From Trichosphaerium sp. ATCC 40318 (lineage: Eukaryota > Discosea > Flabellinia > Trichosidae), in the NCBI GenBank assembly GCA_038496445.1, contig JALMLS010000277.1, positions 248,001 to 312,000 of the forward strand: DNA of 64,000 bases. The letters run 5' to 3'. The notes beneath the pieces are model-generated. The model searched no databases and was not told the origin of the DNA. It saw only the letters and a list, made by a program, of their open reading frames with translations. A program made the position numbers and the translations under genes. This document shows, piece after piece, positions 9,734 through 20,583 of this stretch. The first letter of the stretch is position 1. Every line of letters starts with the position of its first letter.

Positions 9734-12562
9734 ATGTCCAGGGTAGGCGTTTATGCCATTTTTTAAGTTATGGGTTTCTTATATTCGATGCTAATCTATT
9801 CAACTAGTCGACATTTGGTGGTTCTAGCCGTAACAGTGCTTATGATTCTTCTTCGTGGACAGTATCATCTATGTCTGATTCAAGTTCAAGCTACGCGTCT
9901 TTGTCGCCTAGAGGACCTGCAGGAGAAGAAACAAGCGGTTCTGCTATTGTCCGGCAGTTGTACAAACTAAATGTAAACTCTTCTCCAGCGCAAACAGCGC
10001 CATCAGTAGTACGTATTACTCGAATTCGCTAGTAAGTTCCAAAACTGTAGTTAATCTCATTTTGCCTGAAAAGGTATGGAAAGCGGTCGCAGATCTTATT
10101 GTCACGTATGTACTTATACTCGTATACTATAGCCCATTTTAGGCTAGTTGTCGCTTCATAAACCTTTACTAACTAAAACGAACAGAGGGGACGTAGACTG
10201 GGATGAACAGTTCGGAAACGAAGCTGAAGGAAGCTACATGGTGCCTTTATCAGAGATTGTCGGTTGGTACCTTACTAATTCGTTATTCGACCACAAAACA
10301 GGTATCTACGCCTTTTAAATGATTCCTAAAACGTTACAGGCCACGCAAACTTCTCAGTACTGGACAGGTACGTTAAAAAGGTTTTAGTTGATTCCCACAT
10401 CTAAGCCGCATAAACAAATCACTTATAACTTTGTACCATGTTTAGATTCGCACTCATAAATAAGATAAATATTTTATACGAAGCAAGCGACATGAATGGT
10501 CACCCTTGGTTCCATAAGGTATTCCTCGTTAACACTCCTATCTTTGTTTGAAAGCTCAAACAAAAAATTTCCAATTTGGTTTTTTTTTTCCTTATTTGCT
10601 AATTTGTACTTTGAAAATAGACTGCGTTACAACTTGGTGATAATGCAGTGCCATTCTTGCAACAAATGAAAGAAGCTAAAGTAGATATCTTACGCTTGGA
10701 TGCGCAGGTGAGTCTTTTTTCTTTCTCTTGTTAAAGCGCCTTCGTGACTATGCTCGCTTGCCTATTAACTATGTCTCAAAAGGCATCAACATTGTATTCT
10801 AAAATAAAAAGTGAGGAAGTTCGTGAGATGCTATTTCAAGAGGCATTGAATAGATTAGGTACAAACTTCTTTACGGAGTACAGCTTTTCATGACTTTTGA
10901 AAAAAAAAAAAGCCTTCTTTCCTTTACCATAAACAGTTGGTAAAATAACCGAACATAACAAACATTTTTATTATGTATAATTTATATCATGTACTTATAG
11001 TCTTTCTTTAGTTGTACCAAACGTTTCTTCGATAGAGACGAGCTTAGACCAAGCTAACATGCATTTAACAAAACTAACTGCTGAATTTTCACAATTTAAA
11101 GAACAAACACGAAAAGCACAGGAGGCACTTACACTGCCTTCTAAATACTCTAAACAACCTGTAAAATATACTAGTAGAGTATCTAGACATTCTACACCAC
11201 CTAAAACACCACCAGAGAATAGCTTTAGCAATAGAAGCAAAGAACTTGAAAAACTTAGAAAGCGAAATAGCAGCTTGAAGGATCAAGTCAAAAACTTAAC
11301 ACAAGCACTCCAGACACTACAAGTTACTTCCAGCAGCCAAAGTGACATACCCAGTAACACTATTGGGAACCATGCGCATGATTCTACATCAACAAAGAAT
11401 AGTGTTGTTCCAGCACTAGGGCCGATTAGTTCTCCAAGTGTACCTTCTTTGGTTTAAGTTTGTGCGAACCTGATTTTCTCATTAGCTTCCTTGGACAGTA
11501 GAAGTCGAAGGTGACTTGTATGATGTACATACACCATCAAGTAAGTCTTGGAAGAAGGATAAGCTCAAAGGAAAAGATCCTCAAGCTCAGATAAAGTGGT
11601 ACAAAGGTACGAAGAGGAAATACATCTCCGATTCTATGTACTAATTTTTTTTGTTTGTAGCTCAATTAAAAAAAGCTAATGAAGAGAAACAATCCATAAA
11701 TGTAAAATACGAAGAAGCAATGGATGAGTTGAGCGAGTTACAAACAAAAAAATCGAAAGTGTTAGTCATACGTTTTGTTGAGAATACACTCAATATGAAT
11801 ATATATAATTCTGCTATAAAGAATGGTTGGAATGGTAAAGACCAAGTTACAATTCAAGTAGAAATAGAGAAAGATGTTTTAGTAACATCTTTAAATGCTG
11901 ATGTACCAGCACTTGTTACTGGTAAGCACTTTCCTCAAGGAACAAGTATCAATATTCTCAACAAAGTACGATCGAAAGATTTCGAACAGTTCTTTCAGTT
12001 TTTTCTTACTTTTTTCTTAAGGGTGGTATCATAGGCAGGGGTGGACATGGTGGGTTCAAAGGGAAGGGTGGAAACGGTAAGCTATATGCATATATACATA
12101 CATTATGTAACTCATTAATTAAGGTGGTGATGCTATACGATTAGAGTATCCAGCAAAAATTGTTAACATGGGCGTCATAGCTGGTACGTGTTTTTTTATT
12201 CTTGAACACTAGCACATCTGACAGTATCCAAGCTGGTGGCGGTGGTGGGGCAGGATACACTGGAAAGTATGCTGAATATGGTGGGGGTGGTGGAGCACCG
12301 TATGGTATATCCTCTGCGTTATTAAGCAGGTACACTTTATCTTTATTTTCTTGTGCTTAATCATTGTATTAGGGGTTCTCTGTCAAAGGGCGGTGTTGGA
12401 GCAAACGGACAGAGTGTTGGCGGTGATTGGGGCAAAGAAGGCGATAGTTTTGGCGGCGCTAATGGCGGTTCTCCTGGAAGAGCGATAGTAAAATCGTCCA
12501 ATAATTTAGAGCTTATTCGTTCCCCTGATACACATATTTATGGCGACATAGCAGACACATAA
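9734..12562 (+). CDS. coiled-coil protein with phage tail-fibre-like glycine-rich C-terminus
   Basis: Multi-exon gene. It starts with MSR at 9734-9742, a 5' intron, and a Ser-rich leader (SSMSDSSSSYASLSPRGP). The central part (about 10060-10860) encodes an unrecognised alpha-helical region (VWKAVADLIV, EIVGWYLTNSLFDHKT). A coiled coil follows (11000-11330; LEKLRKRNSSLKDQVKNL) and a second helix near 11660-11760. From about 11790 the sequence changes to beta-rich and glycine-rich: NIYNSAIKNGWNGKDQVTI, then FPQGTSINILNKGGIIGRGG, GGDAIRLEYPAKIVNMGVI, AGGGGGAGYTG, EYGGGGGAPYG, and an end SPGRAIVKSSN with HIYGDI. The order and spacing match the distal domain of many phage tail fibres and host-specificity proteins (AGWNG, FPAGS, NNGxIxGxGG, GGGGGG, GxAIxG). 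It is interrupted by ordinary introns, so it is a true nuclear gene. Its function is unknown; structural or adhesive roles are possible. Confidence 0.75.
11790..12553 (+). other. phage tail-fibre-like polyglycine module (within the preceding gene)
   Basis: Spliced over about five exons. It contains a GWNG motif, a FPQGTSI turn, and successive glycine-rich strands (IIGRGGHGG, GGNGGDAI, AGGGGGAG, GGGGGAPYG, GGANGGSPGRAI). In phage adhesins such runs fold as packed polyglycine-II helices that carry receptor-binding loops. The likeness is from remembered family patterns, not from a search. Confidence 0.65.
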
Positions 12563-12944
12563 ACTGTTAATATTGTAGAGTAAAAAACCGCTAAACGATG
12601 TAAACTGATATAAGTTTAATGGACATAGACCGTCCTCAAGTCACCGTAATTCTCTTTTTAGCTGTGACAAGAGTCAGAATGTTTGTGGAACTTCTTGTTT
12701 TCACAACGAAATACAATAGGACTCTAACGATGAAGCTCCACTTCGTTGGTTTGTTGTACATGTCAACTACATATCGATTTTTTACGTGTCTTGTACTTGT
12801 CGCTCCTTTGACACGTCAAAAACTTGTAACCTTGCAACAGACGCTCGTGGATAGTAAATGATCCTGACCACGAAGCTGCGACTTTTTTTGTTAAGTTACG
12901 GCTGTCTCGCTTCTTTAAGGTGACAGTATTCACGTTTCACTACC
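12563..12944. promoter_or_regulatory. intergenic region upstream of ribophorin II
   Basis: About 380 bp separating two plus-strand genes. It holds the 3' end of the glycine-rich gene and the promoter of the ribophorin II gene. An 80-codon open frame at 12619-12861 has no motif and is not counted as a gene. Confidence 0.45.
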
Positions 12945-15798
12945 ATGAGAGGCTTTGCGGTGCTCGCTATACTTGCAATAATTGCATGCGCCAACGCTGC
13001 GCCATCAGACTATATTTCTAAGAGTAACGCCAAAACCATCATCGATGCGGTCAACGAACAAAGAGATCAAAGTGGTAGTGCCTACAACGCCAATATCGGT
13101 GATACGCATTACGCAGTGAAAACTCACTCATATCTTGGCCAAGCGGTCCCTGACAAACAAAAACTTTGTCCTTTTGCCTTGGAGGGTACGTATACACTAT
13201 TAGATTCATACGCAAACGTATTTTGCCCAGTCATCAATTTATTTGCCAATTTGCGAAAACTTTCGCTCACCTCTGAGAACAGGTTTAAAAGGAGATATTG
13301 AATCTATTTACCACTCAGTCCAAGTAATTAAAGCGCTTGACTGTAAAGTCAAAGATGCACCAGCAAATGTAGCTAAGGTTGTGTCCGAAGCTGTTCAAGG
13401 AGAGTACGTAGCGTTTTTAACGCTACTTCGCTAATATTGCTTCCAGATCCCTCCTCGACTACTACCACGCTGTGTCAACTGTATACACCCTTGGAAAACA
13501 ACTTAAACTCAAGAAAAGAGATGTTCTCCCTGTCGCTTCCAACATTATGGTACAATTTTAGCATCGCTAAAAAACGCTCAAAAAAGCAAATTCAACTACA
13601 ACACCTTGCAAAAAGACGTGTTTTGACTGTGATTGACTGATGATGTCACAGGACCTCATGGATGGTGATCAAGGCACTTTCAAAAGAACACCACAACAAG
13701 ATGAGGGATCTGTATATTACGCAGGTAATTTTTGAGGCCAAACAAAGAGAATTAATTAATAAAAAACGTTTCCTGCTAGTTTTTGATAAAATATTTATTT
13801 TCTATTTAGGTCTTGCATACACAGCACTCTCTTTGATGTACAAGGATCTCGAACAAGATGAGAAAGACCAAGGTGCGTTTTTAGCAACGTGTCATTGGCT
13901 TTGGACGCCAAGACAGTGGCATTGTTAGTTTGGTCTTAAAAAGTCGTTAACATGTTTTGTTTTTAGTTTCTGGCGTTTTCGATCAAATCGATACACTATT
14001 GAGCTTAGCTGAAGAAGACAGCACCGATTCCGCTGCTAGCTTCTCTCACCAAGATAACACTGTGTCATCTCTTAAAACCACAAGCACTTTATTGCAAGGT
14101 GTTATGGATATCTCAAAAGCCCTCAGCAACGACGCTCCAATCTCTGAGGTGAGTATTATTTTATTAATCATATTTTTTCCGTGATTTAATCAACTGTCTA
14201 AATGTTTTTGTAGGATCTCATTGTTCAATTGGCACAATACTTCATTAACAACAAATACACTACCTCTATTTCTGAGGCTGCTGCTCTCACCAGTGGTTTG
14301 AAAAACTGTAACGGTAAACAACTCGCCAAACCTGTTGTTTTGAGCGTTGCCCGAGGAACTATCCACGTTTCATCAAAGGTATGTCCATATATAATTTAGT
14401 TTTATTAATAACGCTTTCCTAGGGTGAAGAAGGTTACGTACAAGTACGTGCCACTGATGTATTTGGTTCCCCAGTACCAGCCAAGGTATACCTTGTCAGC
14501 GCATACTCTGTACAAGACAAGTCCCAAAAACGCATCTTGAGCAACCAAGAAGTACAACCAGTTAAGGGTCAAAAAGGTCTTTTCTCTTTGAACTTCCTTG
14601 CTGCTAAGCCTGATCCTGGTGCTTATGTTATGGAATTCCGTGTTACACCAAAGAAGGTTCGTTTACATGGTTATATCCATTTTCGCTAATGTTGGTTAAA
14701 GGACTCCAAATGGCAAGCCGTTGAAGTTGAGAGAACTATTAAAGTTCAAACACAAATTACTGTTGATAAACCTACAATTTTGGTCACTGATACACCTTCC
14801 CCTACTGCTGGTGGTCGTACATTCGAGTATGTTATTAATTCTTGTTGTTTACCATTTGAGACGTGAATATTGATGTTTGTTTGATAGGCTCACAAAGGGC
14901 AAAACTTTGAAGGATATTGTTTCTGTATCATCAAACCAATTCTTGCACCTTCGTTTTAAAATCAGCAACAAGGCTTCTGGTCGTTCTATTCTCGTACACC
15001 AAGCATTTGTCAAGCTCACTAACGTAAAAACACAAGAGGTGCGTATTGCAGGAGATTTTTTTCGTAGCTTTTTTTTTTTTTTGGATTATGCTAATCTGTT
15101 TGGTTAGGAACAATACTTTGTTGCACGTGCTAGCAAGTCCAAACAATATGATGTCAAAATCGACATGGCCAAGCACGCCTCTAAATTCAACAACCGCGAC
15201 GGAAAGGTACGCTAGAAACTAATTATACTTTGGAATCTTGATTTTACTATTTCATTTCTAATATCTTTTTTAGTACGAAATGACTTTGATTGTCGGTGAC
15301 TCCTACATTGACAACTCCTTCCAATGGAAGGTCGCCACTGCTTCACTCTCCTTTGATGGGGAAGCCTCTGATGTCCCAAAAGCAACCGTAAAGGCTGTTC
15401 GCCCAGAGATTAAACATAAATTCGCTGTACCAGAAAAGAGAGCACCACGTTACCTCTCTGATGCCTTTACAGTCGCTGTATTGGTTCAACTCGCATTTTT
15501 ACTTGTTGGAGTACGTCTCAGAGCATTTTTTTTTGTTCACTTGTTGTCAAGAATTAATGTTTATTTTTAGTTCTTGGTTGTTGGTATTAACTTGCGTAAC
15601 TTCCCTCTCGGTTTGAACACCATTTTCGCTCTTGGCTTCCATGGATGTTTGGCAGCTTGGCTCGCTCTCTATGCCGCATACTGGCTTTACATTGACTTTT
15701 TCGAAGCTACACGTTACATGCTTGTTCTAGCGCCACTCACAGTTTTCTTTGGCCATAGAACACTCCGCTACATTGCTTCGCAAACAAAGAGAGATTAG
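12945..15798 (+). CDS. RPN2: ribophorin II (oligosaccharyltransferase delta/Swp1 subunit)
   Basis: Multi-exon gene starting MRGFAVLAILAIIACANAAPS, a clear cleavable signal peptide. The luminal part is long and Ser/Thr/Asp-rich, with immunoglobulin-like beta segments (VYLVSAYSVQDKSQKRILSN; HLRFKISNKASGRSILVHQA). The C-terminus is the diagnostic part: KHKFAVPEKRAPRYLSDAFT, then three hydrophobic helices (LVQLAFLLVGFLVVGINLRN; FALGFHGCLAAWLALYAAYW; LAPLTVFFGHRTLRYIA) and a short basic end QTKRD. This is the ribophorin II / Swp1 layout, a subunit of the ER oligosaccharyltransferase that N-glycosylates nascent proteins. It has about 11-13 introns; for example, exons abut 14399-14424, 14656-14701 and 15510-15571. 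Length is typical for the family. Confidence 0.88.
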
Positions 15799-15988
15799 AA
15801 TAATTAGATCTCTCTAAAGAAAGAAAAAATAAGAAAAATCCTTTTTGTACAAGGCAACTAGCCTCCTTGTATTGGAGGTTCTACATTAAAAAGTTTTCGA
15901 GTTGTCATTATTTGTGGGGTTTTATTTTGTTTCTTTTTCCGAATATTCTTTGATAGTGACAATATTGTGGATAGAATTGTTATTTTAT

Positions 15989-16498
15989 TTAGTGTTTGAC
16001 GGTGGTTCTTGTAGTCCAAGCACATGCTGAATACCTCTTTTCTCCCTCTAAAGTTGAAGGGACTTTGCATGTAGCACTTCTTGTAAGGTAATTACGGTAA
16101 ACTCTTTTAGGGAGTGTGAGTCCAGAGCGCTTGACTGTTTTTTTGTATTTGAGCATCGTGGTTTTGTATTCGTTGCTTGTTGCTATTTCCTCGTGTTTGA
16201 CGTACATACAGTTGACATTGTAGTACGTAAAGCCGAGGTATGCATTAAACTTTACTTTGTATAGGTTGTACTTTGCAACGTCTTCGACATCCACGTATGT
16301 GCTAGGAGTATTTTTTACTCTTCCTCCAACAAATTTGAAGCCGTTTGCATCTGCAATATCTTTTGAGGCGTGTGCTGCTTTTAATTGATCTAATGTAGGG
16401 CATTTGAACAGTTTGTCTATGCAAGTGCGACCTTTTCCGCATTTAGTTGCTGCTATGCATACAATGCATAATAATACGAGAGTAGCAACCTTTATCAT
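15989..16498 (-). CDS. small secreted Cys-containing protein, unknown
   Basis: Single uninterrupted frame of 169 residues, unusual here because most neighbours have introns. The N-terminus MIKVATLVLLCIVCIAATK is a signal peptide. The mature part is basic, with several cysteines (KCGKGRTCIDKLFKC, NVNCMYVK, TCKVPS, SACAW) that could form disulphides. It ends TRTTVKH. I recognise no family. It lies tail to tail with ribophorin II (190 bp gap) and head to head with the J-domain gene. It is probably exported or lysosomal. Confidence 0.7.
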   Translation of the reverse strand: MIKVATLVLLCIVCIAATKCGKGRTCIDKLFKCPTLDQLKAAHASKDIADANGFKFVGGRVKNTPSTYVDVEDVAKYNLYKVKFNAYLGFTYYNVNCMYVKHEEIATSNEYKTTMLKYKKTVKRSGLTLPKRVYRNYLTRSATCKVPSTLEGEKRYSACAWTTRTTVKH

Positions 16499-16758
16499 GA
16501 TACGGGAAGTTGTTGTTTACTTTGAGAGAAAAACTTCCTTTTCTGAGCATTAAGGTAACTTGGTTGTTGCATTCACAACTACGACGTTACATTCATAAAC
16601 TAATTGCACGATCGTAAAACAATTGCCTTGACTTAAGTTTAGGATTCACAATTCCTGACGTTCACAGGGTGTTCATACTTCGCTACATAACACGCTTGAG
16701 TCGCTTTAGCCCTCAGAATTCCAATTTTACTTATTAAAATTCTGCAGTTTGTTATCTG
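16499..16758. promoter_or_regulatory. shared divergent promoter region
   Basis: 260 bp between the start of the minus-strand secreted protein and the start of the plus-strand J-domain gene. Both promoters must lie here. No known motif is obvious. Confidence 0.45.
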
Positions 16759-18742
16759 ATGGCGCACGTTGAATTCTACGACGTATGTACAAGCTACATA
16801 ACGTACAAACTTGTAAAGTAACGGTGTCTGTTCATTAGTTTTTGCGCGTTTCTCCAACAGCGACACAATCCGAGATAAAACGCGCATATTATAAACTAGC
16901 TCTAGAGTTACATCCTGATAGGAACCCTGCAGAGGTAGGTTGACGCGGGAACTTTTTTTTTTCAAATTTTAATTTTACGCGTAAATGAACGTCACTGACA
17001 GAACTGCAGGATGCTAAGGAAAAGTTTCAGCACCTCTCAAAGGTTTATTTTGTTCTAAGCGATCCAACGCGTAGGGAAGATTACAACAGGTTTGGTGAGC
17101 AAGATGACGACCTGGTACGGTACTTTTGATGATTAACGGGTTCGAATAAAACTTATTGTTAAATAGTTTAACGAACAAGCTGAAGAAGGCACTACAAGTA
17201 CGAAGCGCCACCTGTACTTATAAAAAAATTAACTGTTTGACAAGATGTCAATCCAAACTGGACGGTAGATGAGCTAGAAACGTTTTTAACAAAGATTGGT
17301 AAAGAATTGAAAGCAGAAGGTAATCATTCATCCACTTTAAAGAAAACCCCAAAAAATTATTCACGCGTGGCGCCTGTGATGCTTTGTTGACACTTGCTTA
17401 GATATACAAAAAATGCAGAATACAATGGAGTTCGAATCAAGTATGAATGGGTACAACAATCAATAACACAACGGTTTTTTTTCATTTTTTCAAAAATTTA
17501 CACAACTGTTAGGGCTAGCACTTATTCACCAAAAGTGCTTAAAGCTGAGATTAAAAGAGCCTGCAAGATTGGTGTTGTTGAATTTAGTGTGCCTAGAAAA
17601 GGTATAGCTGCTATTCCTGTTGAGATTGGAACTCTTGTACGTAACATAATCAAACATGCATTTTTTTGGTCTTTTTTTTATTGCTTTCATCAAATCGGTT
17701 TTGCCATGCCCTGTTCGTTTCTGTCATGCCCCAAAAGTATGCAGTAACAATAGTTAGTATGTTATTTTCTCCCTGTCATCTTTATCAGGTGTATATAGCA
17801 AGTTTTATGAAGGCACACTGTTAGAGATCTTATGTTGTATTTTTACTAAATTCGTTTGTTTAAGACAATGCTTACAAGGATCAATTTGGAGAATAATAAG
17901 TTGTCCTCGCTGCCAGAAGAGTTCTCTCAGTTGGAACATTTACAGCAGATTTGTCTAAGCACCAACTCGTTTACAGAAATTCCAGCTTGTATTTGTACGC
18001 AAAATCACTTGGATTTTTTTGGATTTTTCTTTCTTTACTTTGAACGTCATTTGAGCTTATTCATTTGAAGGTGGTATTCTATCATTACATGAGATAATAA
18101 TGGAGCATAATAAGGTTACAGAAATACCAGAAGAATTGGGTAATCTTAAGCTTTTACAGACACTTAAATTGTTTGGAAACAAGGTACTTATTGTTTAGTA
18201 TTGAGTTTAAATCTAAGAAATATTATTAGATTGAAGATGTTTCAAATGGTGTTCTAGAGTCTCTTCCACATTTAATAACACTTGATCTTACTTGTAATTA
18301 CTTAAAGAGTATACCAGATGCTCTTTACGATAAGAGAGGAGTAGTTGTTGATGAGAATGTCAAACCAGAAAGCAAATTTAAAAAGAAGAAAAGGTATTAT
18401 TTTGAACTTTCTTTAAAAACCCCGGGTTCTCAACCTGTTCTAAAAAGATTATCAATATTCTATCACGTGCATACTATCAGACACTAGAAACACCTTGTAG
18501 TTGCGCACAGGCAGTGATGTTGTTAAGCTTGTTGTCAGGAAGCTTCTTGTTTTTCTTCTTTATTTCTTTTTTTTCGTTTGTTGATTGTTTTTTGTAGGAA
18601 GCGTGTCACTACTAAAAGCAAAAGTAAAACGGAAACAAAACCGAAGGTACGTAAATTAAACTTGTACCCCACGTTTTTTTGTATTGACGTGGTATTGTAG
18701 AAACAAAAGACACGTGCAAAGAAAAAAACCACAAAAAAGTAG
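16759..18742 (+). CDS. J-domain protein fused to leucine-rich repeats (probable single gene)
   Basis: Starts MAHVEFYD at 16759; intron 16783-16838; then [20 protein letters not shown] and the diagnostic [10 protein letters not shown], followed by [20 protein letters not shown]. This is a full J domain with HPD, which stimulates Hsp70 ATPase. Further exons give [20 protein letters not shown] and then, through GT-AG joins that keep frame, a leucine-rich repeat array: [71 protein letters not shown]. The C-terminus is very Lys-rich ([22 protein letters not shown]), probably a nuclear localisation or nucleic-acid-binding tail. If the join at 17320-17400 is wrong there are two genes, a short J protein and an LRR protein starting at [11 protein letters not shown] favour one gene because the gap is only about 80 bp and splices in frame. 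Confidence 0.65.
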
Positions 18743-18911
18743 ATGAATTTGTTTTTTGTTTACCGCTCGAGTATCTATGAATTTCTGAGTCTCATTTAAT
18801 CTTAAAGTAGCTAGTAAACTAGTGATTAACAACACGGGAAGTAAATAAAGACGAGTTTATGTAGATAAGAGAACGAGGCTCGTTTTTCTTTATTTTTTTT
18901 GTTTTTTTGCT

Positions 18912-19804
18912 TCAGTCTGATATGCTGATTTTTGTGTTGCATAATTGTCCCCATTCCTTAGTGATATCAAAAACTTCCGGTCCTTGAGGTGCTCTATCAA
19001 AATTGGACATGTGGCGAATATGTTTTGCTAAGCAGAACACGTGAGTAATTACGAAACGTTTTTTTTTGTCAAACCTCCAAAAAGTGTGGATTGTTGAATA
19101 ACAGGGTTGTTTCCTTGTGTTGTATCAAAGTACTCGCTATGCGTGGTACCATCACTATACGTCCAGTGATCCAAACTGGTACCATTTATGGTGATTGTGC
19201 CTACACGCGCTTTAAAAACTCGAGTTTTCTGTAAACCCTCTCGCTATAGACTCACCGGCGAAGTCGTACATGTCGTAGGTGTATGTTCGTAACTTACCAC
19301 CCAATGACTTTTTGGTACATTGAGGGCCAGTGGCGTAGTACATTATCGAGTAAAGCTCGCGCTAGTGTAATGATGAGCTTTAAAGAAACAGAAAGAAAAA
19401 TAACACAAAGTCAGCTGAAAACAGCTGAGAAGCCTTGTTTCCTCATTTTATTCACGTGCCTCATTGTAAAGGTACCAAAACTCACGTTTTTGGTTTGTGC
19501 CGTTTACAGTTTGAACATATTTCTCAGCATTTTGATCAGCGTCGTAGTACCTGAACGTAGATATGCTGTAAACAAAGAAGAAGTGACTTTGGCACAAAAA
19601 GAGAAAATTCTTCTTACCATTTTCCAGTGACTTGTACAAAGTTATCCCTAAGACTCGTTTGTTAGTCTGTTCAAAGTCACGTGATACGTACATCATGTCA
19701 AAATAGTCTGTTGAGAACGAATGAGGCCATAAAGGTGGTAAAGGGTCGCATAATGTACAAGAGACTATTGTGAGAAGAAATAAAGTAAGCGTGCTTTTGA
19801 TCAT
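18912..19804 (-). CDS. secreted protein resembling N-terminal domain of oomycete C1 proteases
   Basis: Starts MIKSTLTLFLLTIVSCTLCD, a signal peptide, followed by PLPPLWPHSFSTDYFDMMYV. Four or five exons on the minus strand follow, including TFRYYDADQNAEKYVQTVNG, FWYLYNE, GGKLRTYTYDMYDFAG, KARVGTITINGTSLDHWTY and the end APQGPEVFDITKEWGQLCN. The PxWPxxFS start and the YDFAG / DHWTY motifs resemble the beta-rich domain that precedes papain-like catalytic domains in some oomycete and amoebozoan proteins (ependymin/LolA-like folds). No catalytic Cys-His domain is present here, so the protein stands alone. It is likely secreted or lysosomal. The family link is from memory and moderate. Confidence 0.6.
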
Positions 19805-20583
19805 TTGAAAACCAAATATTTGAAAATGTTGTGTTACACAGATTGCTTAAATTGGCCCGGATGTTGACCACGTCAACTGAATCATACTCATCTATCCGTT
19901 GATGTGTTGATAAGCAAGAGAAACTGAAGCAAGAACGCCTGTGTAAATAAACAACAGCATCGTTAAAATATTTTAAAGTTGATAGGCGGAAAAAATTGAG
20001 ATCACACTTTTAAACAGTAAGTTAATTATGACAGTATAACGGCGTTTGATAAGTGAGAGGTAGTTGTTTAAGTACGGTAGTATCGTAAAACAACATCAGC
20101 AAGTAGCAGTTCTATACAATGGCAGATTACATAAGTCTTGATTACGGAACTGTTGAATACTTCAATTGATTTATGTAATTACATGTACAAGATAACTCCA
20201 ATTCAATAAATGGGAAGGGTCTCTGGCTACGTGATCCAGGGGATCGAAGCTGAGTGAGACGTATTCTGGTATTGTAGATCAACAAGAACGCCTGAATCTA
20301 ACAGACTTTATTGCGGAGTTTTTTAGCTGGCGGTTAACTGGCTACAGATTATTGTAGCCAAGACCACCTCTACACACTTAAGCTTCAATACACTAAATTT
20401 TAGTTTTGTTTCAAGATTTACATTGTGTTGAAGGAAAATTGTTCAAGTACTATGGTATAGAAAACGTGCACTGGTATTGAAGTATTTGATGGCATTTTAA
20501 ACTTAGAAAACTTTTTTATTACATTCACAGAACAATTTGATTTAGATTAAAACATTTTTTTTTTTTTTTTTCAACTTCAGTTC
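19805..20583. other. intergenic, no gene seen
   Basis: About 780 bp between two minus-strand genes. It holds the promoter of the secreted protein and the 3' end of the CR gene. No open frame with convincing composition, RNA gene or repeat is visible. A 16-base T run lies at about 20553-20571. Confidence 0.5.
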
